A stretch of 64,000 bases of DNA, taken from NCBI RefSeq assembly GCF_000282595.1, contig NZ_AKIZ01000016.1, forward strand, positions 620,001 through 684,000, written 5' to 3'. Below are positions 51,441 to 61,440 of this stretch, piece after piece. How positions within the stretch are numbered: position 1 is the stretch's first letter; each line of letters begins with the position of its first letter. This stretch comes from Phyllobacterium sp. YR531 (GTDB taxonomy: Bacteria > Pseudomonadota > Alphaproteobacteria > Rhizobiales > Rhizobiaceae). The translations under genes were made by a program, and so were the position numbers. The notes under the pieces were generated by a model. That model did not search any database. It worked only from the letters and a program-made list of their open reading frames with translations, and was not told the origin of the DNA.

Positions 51441-52289
51441 ATGCCACCTAGTGAATTGATCGATACACACCTGCATCTGATCGATCAGTCTGCTCTGTCC
51501 TATCCATGGCTATCCAGCGTGGAAGCATTGAACCGCGATTTCCTTTACGAGGAATATGCGCAGCAGGCACATCGCGTCGGCATCTCACGCTCGCTACATA
51601 TGGAAGTCGATGTAGCAGTTGCAGATATCGAAAATGAAACGGCGACCGTTGCCGCATTATCAACCCGCGAGGACAGCCTGATCGCTGGTGCAATCTCATC
51701 ATGCCGTCCGGAAGATCAGGAATTTGCAACTTTTCTTGAGCGGCAACTGGCCAATCCCTTGGTCAAGGGATTCCGCCGTGTACTCCATACAATGCCCGAC
51801 GAGCTTTCCGAACAACCGCTATTTCGGGAAAACCTGAAAAGGCTTGCCGGAACCGGGTTGACCTTCGACCTGTGCGTCCTGCCAAGGCAGGTCAGCCAGA
51901 CCATCGCCCTTATCGACATCGCGCCCGATGTTCAGTTCATTCTCGATCATTGCGGCGTCCCTGATATCAAGGGAAGCGGATTTGAAACTTGGCAACGCGG
52001 TATTACTGAAATTGCCAAACGTCCAAATGTCACTGCCAAGATTTCGGGTGTGATTGCCTATACAGACACGGCGATATGGCGCATCGAAACTCTTGAGCCC
52101 TATGTGCATCACATTATCGCCAGTTTTGGCTTTGACCGCTTGGTCTGGGGAAGTGATTGGCCCGTATGTACCCTTGGCGGCGACCTTGCCACGTGGGTGG
52201 CGGCGACACACGCGCTTGTCTCGGGTTGCAGCATTGATGAGAAGACACGGCTATTTTCCGGAAATGCCAAGCGCATATGGAATCTATAG
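51441..52289 (+). CDS. Amidohydrolase, L-fuconolactonase-like
   Basis: A 282-residue TIM-barrel hydrolase of the amidohydrolase_2 family. ELIDTHLHLIDQSALSYPWL has the HxH metal pair, QFILDHCGVPDIKGSGFETW a further His, and DRLVWGSDWPVCTLGGDLAT the closing SDWP block. It would open L-fucono-lactone to L-fuconate, the substrate of the dehydratase encoded divergently. It starts 12 bases after the IclR gene and is cotranscribed with it. Confidence 0.87.
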   Translation: MPPSELIDTHLHLIDQSALSYPWLSSVEALNRDFLYEEYAQQAHRVGISRSLHMEVDVAVADIENETATVAALSTREDSLIAGAISSCRPEDQEFATFLERQLANPLVKGFRRVLHTMPDELSEQPLFRENLKRLAGTGLTFDLCVLPRQVSQTIALIDIAPDVQFILDHCGVPDIKGSGFETWQRGITEIAKRPNVTAKISGVIAYTDTAIWRIETLEPYVHHIIASFGFDRLVWGSDWPVCTLGGDLATWVAATHALVSGCSIDEKTRLFSGNAKRIWNL

Positions 52290-52416
52290 AGCAAACTTGC
52301 TTTAGCCTCACGCAGTTGTAATCGAACCTGTACGCCTCGCCGCCATTTTAGCTTGCTTGCCGGGCACCTGCGCTTTACCTGTCAAATTACAGCAATCGCA
52401 TATCACAGGAGAGACA

Positions 52417-54252
52417 ATGGCAGCGGAAGCAAGCGGACCCGATCTTTTAAGTGTTGTCGTGCTTCTCGGCGCTGGCGTTGTCGCCGTTCCCCTGTTCAAA
52501 CGGTTAGGTCTTGGATCAGTCCTCGGCTATCTTGCAGCCGGTCTCGTCATCGGTCCCTTTGGCCTCGGCTTCTTCTCTGATCCCGAAACCATACTCCATG
52601 TGGCGGAACTCGGCGTTGTCATGTTCCTGTTCATTATCGGACTGGAGATGCAGCCGACAAAACTTTGGGGCATGCGTAACGAGATATTCGGCCTCGGTGC
52701 TTTGCAGGTTATCGTCTGCGCATTGCTTCTCACCGGTGTAGGCATCGCAACCGGATTTCCCGTGGCGGTATCGTTTGTCTCGGGCGCTGGTTTCGTCCTG
52801 ACTTCCACCGCCATCGTCATGCAATTGCTGGAGGAGCGTGGTGAAATTGCTTCGCCCAAAGGGCAGCGCATGGTTTCCATCCTGCTCTTTGAGGACTTGG
52901 CCATCGTGCCATTGCTGGCACTGGTCGCATTTCTTGCCCCTATCAGCACCAGCGAGGCTGGCGGATTGCGCTGGCTCGATATCGGCATTGGAATTGGCGC
53001 TGTCGCAGGCCTGATCATTGCCGGACGCTATTTGCTCAATCCGCTATTTGGCTTTCTGGCTATGACGAGAGCCCGTGAAGTCATGACCGCCGCCGCATTG
53101 CTCGTCGTGCTGGGCGCGGCCCTTCTCATGCAGGTCAGTGGGCTTTCAATGGCGATGGGTGCCTTCCTTGCGGGTGTCCTTCTTTCGGAATCCACATTCC
53201 GGCATCAGCTTGAGGCGGATATCGAACCATTCCGTGGCATTTTGCTCGGCTTGTTCTTCCTGGCTGTCGGCATGTCACTGAACCTGGCTGTGGTAGCGGC
53301 CAACTGGCAGATGGTCATCTTCTATGTCGCCGCTTTCATGATCGTCAAAGCCATCGCGATCTACATCGTGGCGCGCATGCTGAAATCATCCCATCGCGAG
53401 TCACTGGAACGCGCCATTGTGATGGCGCAGGGCGGGGAGTTCGCCTTTGTCCTTTATTCGACAGCCACGGCAGTGGGTATTCTCGATGGTGAATCGAACG
53501 CGATACTCACTGCTATCATCATCATTTCCATGGTCCTGACGCCGCTCGCAATCATTGGAATGCGGTATATCCTGCCTGCCGAAAAGCAGGCGCTGGGCGA
53601 TATAGAGGTGGCCGAAGGGCTAACTGGACGCGTACTGGTAATTGGTTTCGGTCGTTTCGGTCAGATTTCCAGCCAGCCACTGCTTTTGCGTGATGTCGAC
53701 GTTTCGATCATCGACAATGACATCGAAATGATCCAGGCCGCAGCGCAATTCGGCTTCAAAGTCTACTATGGTGATGGAACACGTCTCGACATTCTGCATG
53801 CTGCCGGCGCCGGCCGTGCTCAGGCTGTGCTCATCTGCGTCGACAAGGCGGAGACAATTCTTTCCATCGCTCATCTCATCAAAGCCGAGTTCCCGATGGT
53901 TCAGATTTATGCGCGTTCGTTTGACCGCGGCAATACAATCGAACTCATCAAAGCAGGCGTTGAATATCAAATCCGCGAAACCTTTGAATCAGCCCTGATG
54001 TTCGGACAGACAACGCTGGTCGGGCTCGGTGTTGACCCTGAGGAAGCGGCAGAAATTATCCGTGATATCCGCCAGCGCGATGATGAGCGTCTGGACCTGC
54101 AGCTTGCAGGCGGTATCCGCGCAGGCAATGATCTGATGAAGGGCAATATGCCGGTTCCCGGCCCGTTGATCAAACCCCGCCAGCCGGGGCGTGCACTTAG
54201 TGAAGAAACTGCCAGCGTCCTGCCTCTTGCCGCATCTGCGGACGCAAACTGA
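52417..54252 (+). CDS. CPA2-family monovalent cation:proton antiporter (Kef-type, RCK domain)
   Basis: 611 residues from the ATG at 52417, preceded by ACAGGAGAG; a 20-residue upstream in-frame extension is rejected. The first ~390 residues contain about twelve hydrophobic segments (VVVLLGAGVVAVPLFKRLGL, HVAELGVVMFLFIIGLEMQP). The cytoplasmic part carries an RCK/TrkA-N domain (VLVIGFGRFGQISSQPLLLR, VYYGDGTRLDILHAAGAGRA). It resembles KefB/KefC-type potassium efflux antiporters, which act in pH or electrophile stress. No KefF/KefG partner is nearby. Confidence 0.92.
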   Translation: MAAEASGPDLLSVVVLLGAGVVAVPLFKRLGLGSVLGYLAAGLVIGPFGLGFFSDPETILHVAELGVVMFLFIIGLEMQPTKLWGMRNEIFGLGALQVIVCALLLTGVGIATGFPVAVSFVSGAGFVLTSTAIVMQLLEERGEIASPKGQRMVSILLFEDLAIVPLLALVAFLAPISTSEAGGLRWLDIGIGIGAVAGLIIAGRYLLNPLFGFLAMTRAREVMTAAALLVVLGAALLMQVSGLSMAMGAFLAGVLLSESTFRHQLEADIEPFRGILLGLFFLAVGMSLNLAVVAANWQMVIFYVAAFMIVKAIAIYIVARMLKSSHRESLERAIVMAQGGEFAFVLYSTATAVGILDGESNAILTAIIIISMVLTPLAIIGMRYILPAEKQALGDIEVAEGLTGRVLVIGFGRFGQISSQPLLLRDVDVSIIDNDIEMIQAAAQFGFKVYYGDGTRLDILHAAGAGRAQAVLICVDKAETILSIAHLIKAEFPMVQIYARSFDRGNTIELIKAGVEYQIRETFESALMFGQTTLVGLGVDPEEAAEIIRDIRQRDDERLDLQLAGGIRAGNDLMKGNMPVPGPLIKPRQPGRALSEETASVLPLAASADAN

Positions 54253-54274
54253 GCAGAAGCAGAGGAGTAGATTT

Positions 54275-54826
54275 ATGTCGGAAGAACACTCGTCAAAAAT
54301 CGCGGAAGTCACCACTTTCTGGCGCGAGGCAGGCCCCGAAAAATGGTTTGAAAAAAACGAGACGTTCGACACCATTTTTCGCGAGACATTTCTTGAAGCG
54401 CATTTTGCCGCAGCGCGTCGGGAATATGAAGAATGGGTGGGCATTCCCGACGGCGCGCTGGCACTGATGATTCTTCTTGATCAGTTTCCGCGCAACTGCT
54501 TCCGCAATACCGGCCACATGTATGCCACCGACGAATTGGCCCGTTATTATGCCAATCGCGCGCTCGAACAAGGTCACGACATCTCCGTCGCACCTGAGCT
54601 GCGCGCATTCTTCTACCTGCCATTCATGCATTCCGAGGATGTCGACGACCAGCGCCGTTGTGTTGAGCTTTGCAGCCATGGTTCACCGGCAAATGTCGAA
54701 TATGCCAATGACCACTATGATATTGTTCAGCGTTTTGGTCGGTTTCCCCATCGCAACGTCATACTTGGACGTGACACTACCGAGGAAGAGCGCGCATTTC
54801 TCGATGCGGGTGGCTTTGCCGGGTAA
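54275..54826 (+). CDS. DUF924 family protein
   Basis: 183 residues from the ATG at 54275, with AGAGGAG upstream; the frame is open upstream into the antiporter gene. VTTFWREAGPEKWFEKNETF, WVGIPDGALALMILLDQFPR, YANRALEQGHDISVAPELRA and FFYLPFMHSEDVDDQRRCVE are the DUF924 blocks, an all-helical TPR-like fold of unknown function widely conserved in proteobacteria. It lies 23 bases after the antiporter gene, so may be cotranscribed. Confidence 0.93.
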   Translation: MSEEHSSKIAEVTTFWREAGPEKWFEKNETFDTIFRETFLEAHFAAARREYEEWVGIPDGALALMILLDQFPRNCFRNTGHMYATDELARYYANRALEQGHDISVAPELRAFFYLPFMHSEDVDDQRRCVELCSHGSPANVEYANDHYDIVQRFGRFPHRNVILGRDTTEEERAFLDAGGFAG

Positions 54827-54855
54827 CAGCGTGAACTGAAACAGGATCAGCCTGT

Positions 54856-55605
54856 TCAGCCTGGCAAAGTAACCACAAGAGGGCCCTGACGAGTGGCGAT
54901 CACCGTGTGTTCATATTGCACAGTCGGTGCATGTGGCTCCGAGAACAGTGTCCAAGGATCATCACCATCTCTCGCGAAATCAGCACCAATGGAGAGAAAA
55001 GGTTCAATGGTGAAAACCAGACCGTCATTCATGATTCTTCGCTCTGTCTTGTCCGGCCACGTTGCAATCTCTTCAGGGTCTTCATGCAATGCATATCCTA
55101 CCCCATGGCTGCACAGGTTTCTGACAAGCGTATAGCGGTTCTTCTGCGCGAACTCCCCCACTGCCTGTCCGATTGCTCCAAGTGATTTTCCGGCTTCAAC
55201 CTGCCTGATGCCTGCCCACATGGCCCGCCGCCCATCACGGCAAAGACGATCGATCCTGCGCGATACGGGCGGCACCGCAAAGGATGCACCCGTATCAGCG
55301 AAAATTCCGTCTTTCTCTGCAGAGACGTCAATATTGACCAGATCGCCCGCAGCAATCCGGCGATCACCGGGAATACCGTGAGCAATCTCTTCGTTGACGC
55401 TAATGCAAGTCGCGCCCGGAAAGCCGTAACACATCTCTGGTGCCGGACGTGCACCCGCTTGCTCAAGCAGCTTGCGACCGATCAAATCCAGCTCCGCCGT
55501 CGTCATGCCAGGTTCGAGCGATTTCGCCATGGCTTGCAGTGTATTTGCAACGATCCGCCCGATCTCCTGCAGCCGGATCAATTCATCTTCATTGGAAATG
55601 GTCAT
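54856..55605 (-). CDS. map: Methionine aminopeptidase, type I
   Basis: A 249-residue enzyme of typical type I length. CYGFPGATCISVNEEIAHGI with AGDLVNIDVSAEKDGIFADT holds the first His and two Asp metal ligands, LCSHGVGYALHEDPEEIATW the third His, and GLVFTIEPFLSIGADFARDG and VQYEHTVIATRQGPLVV the two Glu ligands. It removes the initiator Met from nascent proteins in the cytoplasm. Single gene, convergent with the DUF924 gene. Confidence 0.95.
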   Translation of the reverse strand: MTISNEDELIRLQEIGRIVANTLQAMAKSLEPGMTTAELDLIGRKLLEQAGARPAPEMCYGFPGATCISVNEEIAHGIPGDRRIAAGDLVNIDVSAEKDGIFADTGASFAVPPVSRRIDRLCRDGRRAMWAGIRQVEAGKSLGAIGQAVGEFAQKNRYTLVRNLCSHGVGYALHEDPEEIATWPDKTERRIMNDGLVFTIEPFLSIGADFARDGDDPWTLFSEPHAPTVQYEHTVIATRQGPLVVTLPG

Positions 55606-56083
55606 TTTTCAATCTCTGCGTCTTGCTTGTTTCCTATAGGATAGGGCGTGTGCAGACCATTGCAATTATTTTGGCAACGCGTGTTTGCCACTCGCCAAGA
55701 TCGATGTCCAAGGCTCGCCGGTAGAAAAAAGCTTGGCATTGACTCGCCCCATCGTATAGTAAACCATACTGAGAACACGTCTGCCCGCATCACCAATCAC
55801 CTGCGGGATCAAAAAGGCTAATATAACAATGGCTGCCTTGCCTTCAGCCAGTTAACAGGGACTGACCGCGCGCATCGATGCCGGACGATCAATCTGAAGA
55901 GCCTCCAAGTCCGGACTTGCGAAGCAAGCTGATCCTGCAACCGCAGCATCAGCAACAAAAACCCGTCAACTTCCCCCATCCTGAGTTTGCCCGCGTCGCC
56001 GGTGGATTTGTGCTGTCTTTGACAGCCTTTTCACTTGCCACGCCACGCTCTCATTTTATCCGCTAATAGGACCCGACTCCCCA
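55606..56083. other. 478-base intergenic region upstream of the TerC-CBS gene
   Basis: It separates map from the divergent TerC-CBS gene. A 62-codon plus-strand frame (55878-56066) has no ribosome site and looks spurious. I looked for a manganese (yybP-ykoY) riboswitch, known in front of TerC-family genes, but no matching conserved elements were recognised. Nothing else is supported. Confidence 0.4.
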
Positions 56084-57661
56084 ATGGATCTGTCATTACA
56101 ATGGATTGCCGACCCTAATGCCTGGATCGGTCTCGCCACGCTCGTCGTGCTGGAGATCGTGCTTGGTATCGACAATCTTGTTTTCATCGCCATTCTCGCC
56201 GACAAACTGCCACCGCATCAGCGTAACCGCGCCCGTATAGTTGGCCTTTCGCTGGCGCTTATCATGCGCCTTGTGCTGCTTGCCTCGATTTCCTGGGTTG
56301 TCACGCTCACACAACCGCTTTTCAGCGTTGCTGGGTTCGGTTTCTCGGGTCGGGATATCATTCTTATTGTCGGTGGTGTCTTCCTGCTTTTCAAAGGAAC
56401 AATGGAACTGCATGAGCGGCTTGAAGGTCATCTGGCAGCAAAGGAAAGCAATGCTGTCCACGCTGTGTTCTGGCAGGTTATTGCCCAGATCGTTGTTCTC
56501 GACGCCGTGTTCTCACTCGATAGCGTCATCACCGCCGTTGGCATGGTCAAACATCTTGAAGTCATGATGATCGCAGTTGTCATTGCGGTCGGCGTCATGA
56601 TGCTGGCTTCAAGACCGTTGATGAACTTCGTCAATCGCCACCCGACAGTGGTCATTCTCTGCCTTGGCTTCCTGATGATGATCGGCTTCAGCCTTATCAT
56701 CGAAGGCTTTGGCTTCCACATTCCAAAGGGTTACCTCTACGCAGCCATCGGCTTCTCGGTTCTTGTGGAAGCAGCCAACCAGTTTGGTCGCCACAACCGC
56801 GAAAAGCGGGTAACCACCATGGATTTGCGTGATCGCACCGCAGGTGCCGTTCTTCGCCTTCTCGGCGGTGGACGCGGCAGCGATGCGCCTCATTCGGATG
56901 CGCTCGATGTTATCGCCGAACATTCAGCAGCGGGCGATGTTTTCCATCCGGAGGAAAAAGAGATGATCCGCGGCGTCCTCGACCTTGTTGAACGTCCGGT
57001 GCGCTCGATCATGTCCCCACGCAATGAAGTGGAATGGCTGGACCTGGACGAAACCAATGAGGAATTGCTTGCTGAAATTCGCACGCTTGCTCATAGCCGC
57101 GTTGTGCTTGCGCGTGGGCGCGTGGACGATTTCGTCGGCGTGGCGCTGACCAAGGATTTGTTGTTTGCAATTCTGGATGGCGGCAAAATCGATTGGGAAG
57201 CTGTGACGCGCCAGCCGCTCATCCTGCACGAAAATGCCAATGTTCTGCGCGTCATGGAGCAGCTTCGCGGCTCGACCGTGCAGATGGGCGTTATCCTTGA
57301 CGAGCATGGTTCGTTTGAGGGCGTGGTAACCCCGACAGATATTCTGGAAGCAATCGCTGGCGATTTTCCGGAAGAGGGTGAAGAAAGCCCGATCCTCGAA
57401 CGCTCCGAAGATGGCAGCATGGTGGTCGATGCCTATATTGATATCCGCCGCCTGAGCGGCCTGATCGACCGTGATCTGGTGGATGACGGCGACCGCTATA
57501 CAACGCTCGCCGGCTATATTCTCTGGAATCTGGGGCACATCCCGACGACAGGCGAAAAGCTCACCGTCGACGACTTCGAATATGAAATCGTCGAGATGGA
57601 CGGGCGTAATATCGGCAAGGTTCGTATCAGTTCCACTTCTGCGTCAGCCCTGTTCATTTAA
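56084..57661 (+). CDS. TerC family membrane protein with CBS and CorC/HlyC domains
   Basis: A 525-residue protein. The N-terminal ~240 residues are a TerC membrane domain ([40 protein letters not shown]), with conserved Asp residues in the membrane. Residues ~300-430 hold two CBS domains ([40 protein letters not shown]). The C-terminus is CorC_HlyC-like ([20 protein letters not shown]). The TerC fold is linked to metal ion, notably manganese, export. The fusion with CBS/CorC domains is the YegH/YoaE-type architecture. Confidence 0.9.
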   Translation: MDLSLQWIADPNAWIGLATLVVLEIVLGIDNLVFIAILADKLPPHQRNRARIVGLSLALIMRLVLLASISWVVTLTQPLFSVAGFGFSGRDIILIVGGVFLLFKGTMELHERLEGHLAAKESNAVHAVFWQVIAQIVVLDAVFSLDSVITAVGMVKHLEVMMIAVVIAVGVMMLASRPLMNFVNRHPTVVILCLGFLMMIGFSLIIEGFGFHIPKGYLYAAIGFSVLVEAANQFGRHNREKRVTTMDLRDRTAGAVLRLLGGGRGSDAPHSDALDVIAEHSAAGDVFHPEEKEMIRGVLDLVERPVRSIMSPRNEVEWLDLDETNEELLAEIRTLAHSRVVLARGRVDDFVGVALTKDLLFAILDGGKIDWEAVTRQPLILHENANVLRVMEQLRGSTVQMGVILDEHGSFEGVVTPTDILEAIAGDFPEEGEESPILERSEDGSMVVDAYIDIRRLSGLIDRDLVDDGDRYTTLAGYILWNLGHIPTTGEKLTVDDFEYEIVEMDGRNIGKVRISSTSASALFI

Positions 57662-57712
57662 GATCGGTTGTCCCGCAGGAGCAGTTGAAAACCTCGTCTG
57701 AACATTGATCAT

Positions 57713-57736
57713 GTCCTTCCCCGACCGGGGAAGGAC
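57713..57736. repeat. Short intergenic palindrome, copy 3 (11-base arms)
   Basis: GTCCTTCCCCG (57713-57723) and CGGGGAAGGAC (57726-57736) are perfect inverted arms around AC, between the convergent TerC-CBS and zigA genes. It may terminate in both directions. Related to copies at 23825 and 38221. Confidence 0.65.
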
Positions 57737-57853
57737 TATCGCAATTGAAGCTTTTGCCTTGAAGTGGCTTTTTCTTCTCAGGGCCATCGCTACCCAGCAG
57801 GCTCGATGCCAGTTTTTGCAGGTTTCCCAAACGCAATCTCATTCCGTGCGATC

Positions 57854-59074
57854 TCAGGAAGCCTGTCTCATCCAGCTTGGAAACGGGTCAAGCAAATCTT
57901 CCCATTTATGCGGCGTGAAGTCATCCGCATCGAGCAGACAGGTGTCCAGCTGTGCACGGATTTCAGTCTCATCCATTGGCTCAACGCCGATGAAGACCAA
58001 TTCCTGACGGCGATCACCCCAGACCGGGTGCAGATAGGGCTTCATGGCGTTCAACCATTCGGGATTATCCGGCCAGCGGCTTTTGGATATTGACGACCAC
58101 CATAGGCCACGCTTTTCTGACCTGACCAAAGCTCCCGCCTGACTTAATTCGCCCACATGGTCGGGCCGGGTTGCCAGCCAGAAGAAACCTTTGGCGCGGA
58201 TGACGCCTGTCCAGTTTGAATTGATGAAGTCCTGAAACTTCTGCGGGTCAAATGGCCGCCGTTCGCGATAGACAAATGAACGAACACCATATTCTTCCGT
58301 TTCCGGTACATGGTCAGCGAAGTTATTCAGTTCCTTGTACCAAAGGGGATGTTCCTGCGCCTTATCGAAATCGAACAGGCCGGTATCAAGCACCTCAGAC
58401 AGATCAACCTTTGCAAAGTCGGTCTCGATCACTTTTGCGTCCGGGTTCAATGCCCTGATGATCTTGCGTGCCAGATCGCGGTCATACATTGAAGCTGATG
58501 AGATCTTGTTCAGGATGATGACATCGGCAAACTCGATCTGGTCCACGAGCAGGTCAACCAGTGTGCGATTATCTTCATCCCCCAATGATTCCCCGCGATC
58601 TTTGAGAAAGTCGCTGGAGGCATAATCTTTCAGGAGATTTGCCGTATCCACAACTGTGACCATGGTATCGAGTCGTGAAATATCCGACAGGCTGACGCCG
58701 TTCTCGTCACGAAAATCAAATGTCGATGCAACCGGCAATGGTTCGGATATGCCAGTTGATTCAATCAGAAGGTGATCGAATCGGCCCTGACTTGCCAGTT
58801 GCCGCACTTCCGCGAGAAGATCATCACGCAAGGTGCAGCAGATACAGCCATTGGTCATCTCGACCAGCTGTTCCTCCGTGCGGGAGAGATTGGCACCACC
58901 ATCGCGAATAAGAGCCGCGTCGATGTTCACTTCGCTCATATCGTTGACGATGACCGCAACGCGGCGGCCCTCGCGATTATTAAGAATATGATTGAGCAGC
59001 GTGGTCTTGCCTGCTCCGAGAAAACCCGAGAGCACTGTTACCGGCAAGCGATTGGCTGTTGCTGTGTTTTGCAT
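57854..59074 (-). CDS. zigA: Zinc-metallochaperone GTPase ZigA (COG0523/CobW family)
   Basis: 406 residues from the ATG at 59074, with GGAAAGG upstream; the in-frame extension to 59104 is rejected. [20 protein letters not shown] is the Walker [21 protein letters not shown] the CxCC metal site, [20 protein letters not shown] the Walker B region, and [12 protein letters not shown] the NKxD-type base-recognition motif. It is a GTP-dependent chaperone that passes zinc to client proteins under zinc shortage. It is the last gene of the zinc unit after aztD. Zur regulation is expected. Confidence 0.92.
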   Translation of the reverse strand: MQNTATANRLPVTVLSGFLGAGKTTLLNHILNNREGRRVAVIVNDMSEVNIDAALIRDGGANLSRTEEQLVEMTNGCICCTLRDDLLAEVRQLASQGRFDHLLIESTGISEPLPVASTFDFRDENGVSLSDISRLDTMVTVVDTANLLKDYASSDFLKDRGESLGDEDNRTLVDLLVDQIEFADVIILNKISSASMYDRDLARKIIRALNPDAKVIETDFAKVDLSEVLDTGLFDFDKAQEHPLWYKELNNFADHVPETEEYGVRSFVYRERRPFDPQKFQDFINSNWTGVIRAKGFFWLATRPDHVGELSQAGALVRSEKRGLWWSSISKSRWPDNPEWLNAMKPYLHPVWGDRRQELVFIGVEPMDETEIRAQLDTCLLDADDFTPHKWEDLLDPFPSWMRQAS

Positions 59075-59133
59075 GGCTTGAGCCTTTCCAAAAGAGAAGC
59101 CCACGCGCTGTAGAGGCGCGCGGGCGATAAAAA

Positions 59134-60339
59134 TTATTCGTGAACTTCGCCGGAGCCTCCGATAGCCACGACATTGTAGGGAGTGCCTTCAACTGAAATG
59201 TCGCGGGCCTTTTCGAAGCTCGCGGCGTCAATGACCTGAAGGCGGCTTTTCAACGGATCGCTGACAATAATGTCATCACCAGCAACAGCGATACGTGGTC
59301 GCGGCAGGTTCCAATGCCCGTCCATGCTGTAAGGCTCGGTCAATTTCAGTGATTTTTCGATCTTGCCGGTTACGACATCAAGCTGATGCAGTTGCCCGTC
59401 TTCGGTAAAGACATAGGCGAAGCGCGGACGCACGGAATCGACGGCAAAATGCACGCGCCGGGCAGGCAACTCTATCAAGCGGAATGCATCTTCACTGGCC
59501 GGGTCGATCAAAACCACTGCCTGTGGCCCATAATTGCCGAGAAAATATTGCAATCCCTTGCCCCCAACGAGTGTTGTGGATTTTCCATCCGGCAAGGATT
59601 TCGAATAATCGAGATGCTCTATCTGCAGACCGTCATTTTCTGACTTCACAAGAAGCAGGCCGGATTTGCAGGCAATAGCTACAATACTTCCAGATGCTGC
59701 TTCCCCATGCAGGTCAGGGCAATTGTAAAGCTCACCAGCCACCGCGTTATCCGCCCCGGCTATGCGAACGCCGATCGGCAGTTCCTCAACCGGGTCAGTC
59801 GGGTGTGGTTCAGAAACAAGAACATTGTCTCCAAAAGCAACAGCAACCCCATGATGCGGTGAGGCTACCTTTACCTCCCGGACTTCTGCCTTCTCCACCA
59901 GAACTTTCGATTCCTTGACGATTTTCACCACCCCGTCACCGTCGAAGAACAGGGCAATCTGGCCATGATGATCGACAAAGTGCGAAGGCTTCTTTCCAGT
60001 AAACTTCGAATTGAGAAGGACGGGCTTTTCAACCTTCAGATCACCGTGATCACCGTGATCATCAATCGAAATGCCGCTTGAAATTACTGAGAACTGCCCT
60101 GCATCCCGCTCATTGGCGAAGACCAGACGGCCACTATCGCTACGCGAAAGACCGGCGGGCGCGTTCAGTTTGAAGGTCTCCAGCAAATTGCCGGATTTGG
60201 CATCAAGAGCGCGCACGATCGGCGCTGCCTGATCGGCCACAAATAGGCGCCAGGTTGCTTTGCCCTCAGCCAGTGCCGGGGCAGTCAGCATGCTGGTCGC
60301 GATGGCGAGGGATGAGAAAACAGTTAGATACTGCGTCAT
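59134..60339 (-). CDS. aztD: Periplasmic zinc metallochaperone AztD
   Basis: 401 residues from the ATG at 60339. [20 protein letters not shown] followed by PALA is the signal peptide. The body is a beta-propeller-like protein with repeated strand patterns ([40 protein letters not shown]) and many His/Asp residues ([15 protein letters not shown]). AztD in Paracoccus and relatives hands zinc to the binding protein AztC. A Zur box lies 15 bases upstream of the start, so it has a local Zur-controlled element as well as the aztABC promoter. Confidence 0.9.
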   Translation of the reverse strand: MTQYLTVFSSLAIATSMLTAPALAEGKATWRLFVADQAAPIVRALDAKSGNLLETFKLNAPAGLSRSDSGRLVFANERDAGQFSVISSGISIDDHGDHGDLKVEKPVLLNSKFTGKKPSHFVDHHGQIALFFDGDGVVKIVKESKVLVEKAEVREVKVASPHHGVAVAFGDNVLVSEPHPTDPVEELPIGVRIAGADNAVAGELYNCPDLHGEAASGSIVAIACKSGLLLVKSENDGLQIEHLDYSKSLPDGKSTTLVGGKGLQYFLGNYGPQAVVLIDPASEDAFRLIELPARRVHFAVDSVRPRFAYVFTEDGQLHQLDVVTGKIEKSLKLTEPYSMDGHWNLPRPRIAVAGDDIIVSDPLKSRLQVIDAASFEKARDISVEGTPYNVVAIGGSGEVHE

Positions 60340-60354
60340 GATCTTTCCTTCTAT

Positions 60355-60371
60355 ATGTAATAACATTACAT
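60355..60371. promoter_or_regulatory. Zur box before aztD
   Basis: ATGTAAT-AAC-ATTACAT is a perfect inverted repeat 15-31 bases upstream of the aztD start. It has the ATGTAAT-N3-ATTACAT form of alphaproteobacterial Zur boxes. Its position, close to the start, would block initiation from a promoter in the aztC-aztD gap. Confidence 0.85.
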
Positions 60372-60424
60372 TTGGGGGCGAAAGAAAAGCGGAGTCGTGG
60401 CCCCGCTTTTCAACGTAAGTACTA

Positions 60425-61414
60425 TCAGCTGCCGAGGATGGCCTTCTTGAAGGTATCGATATTGTGGTTCATCAAATCGATATAGGTGCCTGCACCATCT
60501 TCAGGCTTGGACAACGCGTCCGAAAAAAGCGTGCCGCCCACTTTCAACTTTGTCTCGCTTGCAATCTGTTCGATCAGGCGCGGATTGGTGATGTTTTCGA
60601 CAAAAATCGCCGAAGCCTTGTCTTCCTTGATCTGCTTGATCAAAGCAACAATATCGGCAGCGGACGCTTCGGAGTCCGTTGAAATGCCCTCAGGAGCAAG
60701 GAACTTGAGGCCGTATTCGTGCTCGAAATAGCCAAACGCGTCGTGTGAAGTAATGACAAGACGCTTGTTTTCAGGAATGGATGCAATAGCTGCCTTCACA
60801 TTCGTCTCGGTCGCGTCGAGCTTCTTGGTGTAATCAGCAGCGTTAGCCTTGTACGTGTCGCAGTTCGCAGCGTCCGCCGTGCAGAAGGCATCGGCAATAT
60901 TCTTCACATAAATCTTGGCATTGCTGATCGATTGGAAAGCGTGAGGATCGTAGGCGCCATGGTCGTGTCCGGCCTCTTCCTTATGTTCTTCACCCTCGTG
61001 CTTGTGCTCTGCGCCCTCGGCCTTGTGCTGTTCGCCGCCAGCATGATCATGCTCTTCCTCTTCGCTTTTCAGCGGTTCCACGCCCTTGGTCAACTCCACA
61101 ATCGGGGCCTTGGTGGCGCTTGCTTCAACAAGGCGCGGCAGAAAACCTTCGAAGTTCAGACCATTGACCAGAACCACGTCGGCCTTGGCAACGGCAGCAG
61201 CGTCAGCGGGCTTTGGCTCATACACATGGGCGTCACCATCCGGCCCCACCAGGGTAGTCAGATCGATCTTGTCCCCACCCACATTCTTGGCAAAATCCGA
61301 AATGATGGAGAAACTTGCAACCACCTTCAGATTGTCGGCTGATGCAGAACTGTAAGCAGCGCTTAGTAATAGTATAACATTCAAAGCGCTGGCAAATTTA
61401 AGGGTTTTTATCAT
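60425..61414 (-). CDS. aztC: Zinc ABC transporter substrate-binding protein AztC
   Basis: 329 residues from the ATG at 61414 (AAGGAAAAAACG upstream); a frame reaching 61816 lies inside the permease gene. MIKTLKFASALNVILLLSAA begins the signal peptide. VVASFSIISDFAKNVGGDKI, DGDAHVYEPKPADAAAVAKA, a His/Glu-rich loop near residues 120-155 (EEEEHDHAGGEQHKAEGAEH), DPHAFQSISNAKIYVKNIAD and VITSHDAFGYFEHEYGLKFL are the cluster A-I zinc-binding blocks. It captures zinc in the periplasm for AztAB, with AztD as helper. Confidence 0.93.
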   Translation of the reverse strand: MIKTLKFASALNVILLLSAAYSSASADNLKVVASFSIISDFAKNVGGDKIDLTTLVGPDGDAHVYEPKPADAAAVAKADVVLVNGLNFEGFLPRLVEASATKAPIVELTKGVEPLKSEEEEHDHAGGEQHKAEGAEHKHEGEEHKEEAGHDHGAYDPHAFQSISNAKIYVKNIADAFCTADAANCDTYKANAADYTKKLDATETNVKAAIASIPENKRLVITSHDAFGYFEHEYGLKFLAPEGISTDSEASAADIVALIKQIKEDKASAIFVENITNPRLIEQIASETKLKVGGTLFSDALSKPEDGAGTYIDLMNHNIDTFKKAILGS

Positions 61415-61440
61415 CGTTTTTTCCTTGGGTTGAGGGAGGA

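Noticed and set aside
55878-56066. 62-codon frame before the TerC-CBS gene
   Set aside because: It has no ribosome site, biased low-quality composition and no recognisable protein pattern.
55606-56083. Possible manganese (yybP-ykoY) riboswitch before the TerC-CBS gene
   Set aside because: Conserved riboswitch elements were looked for and not recognised.
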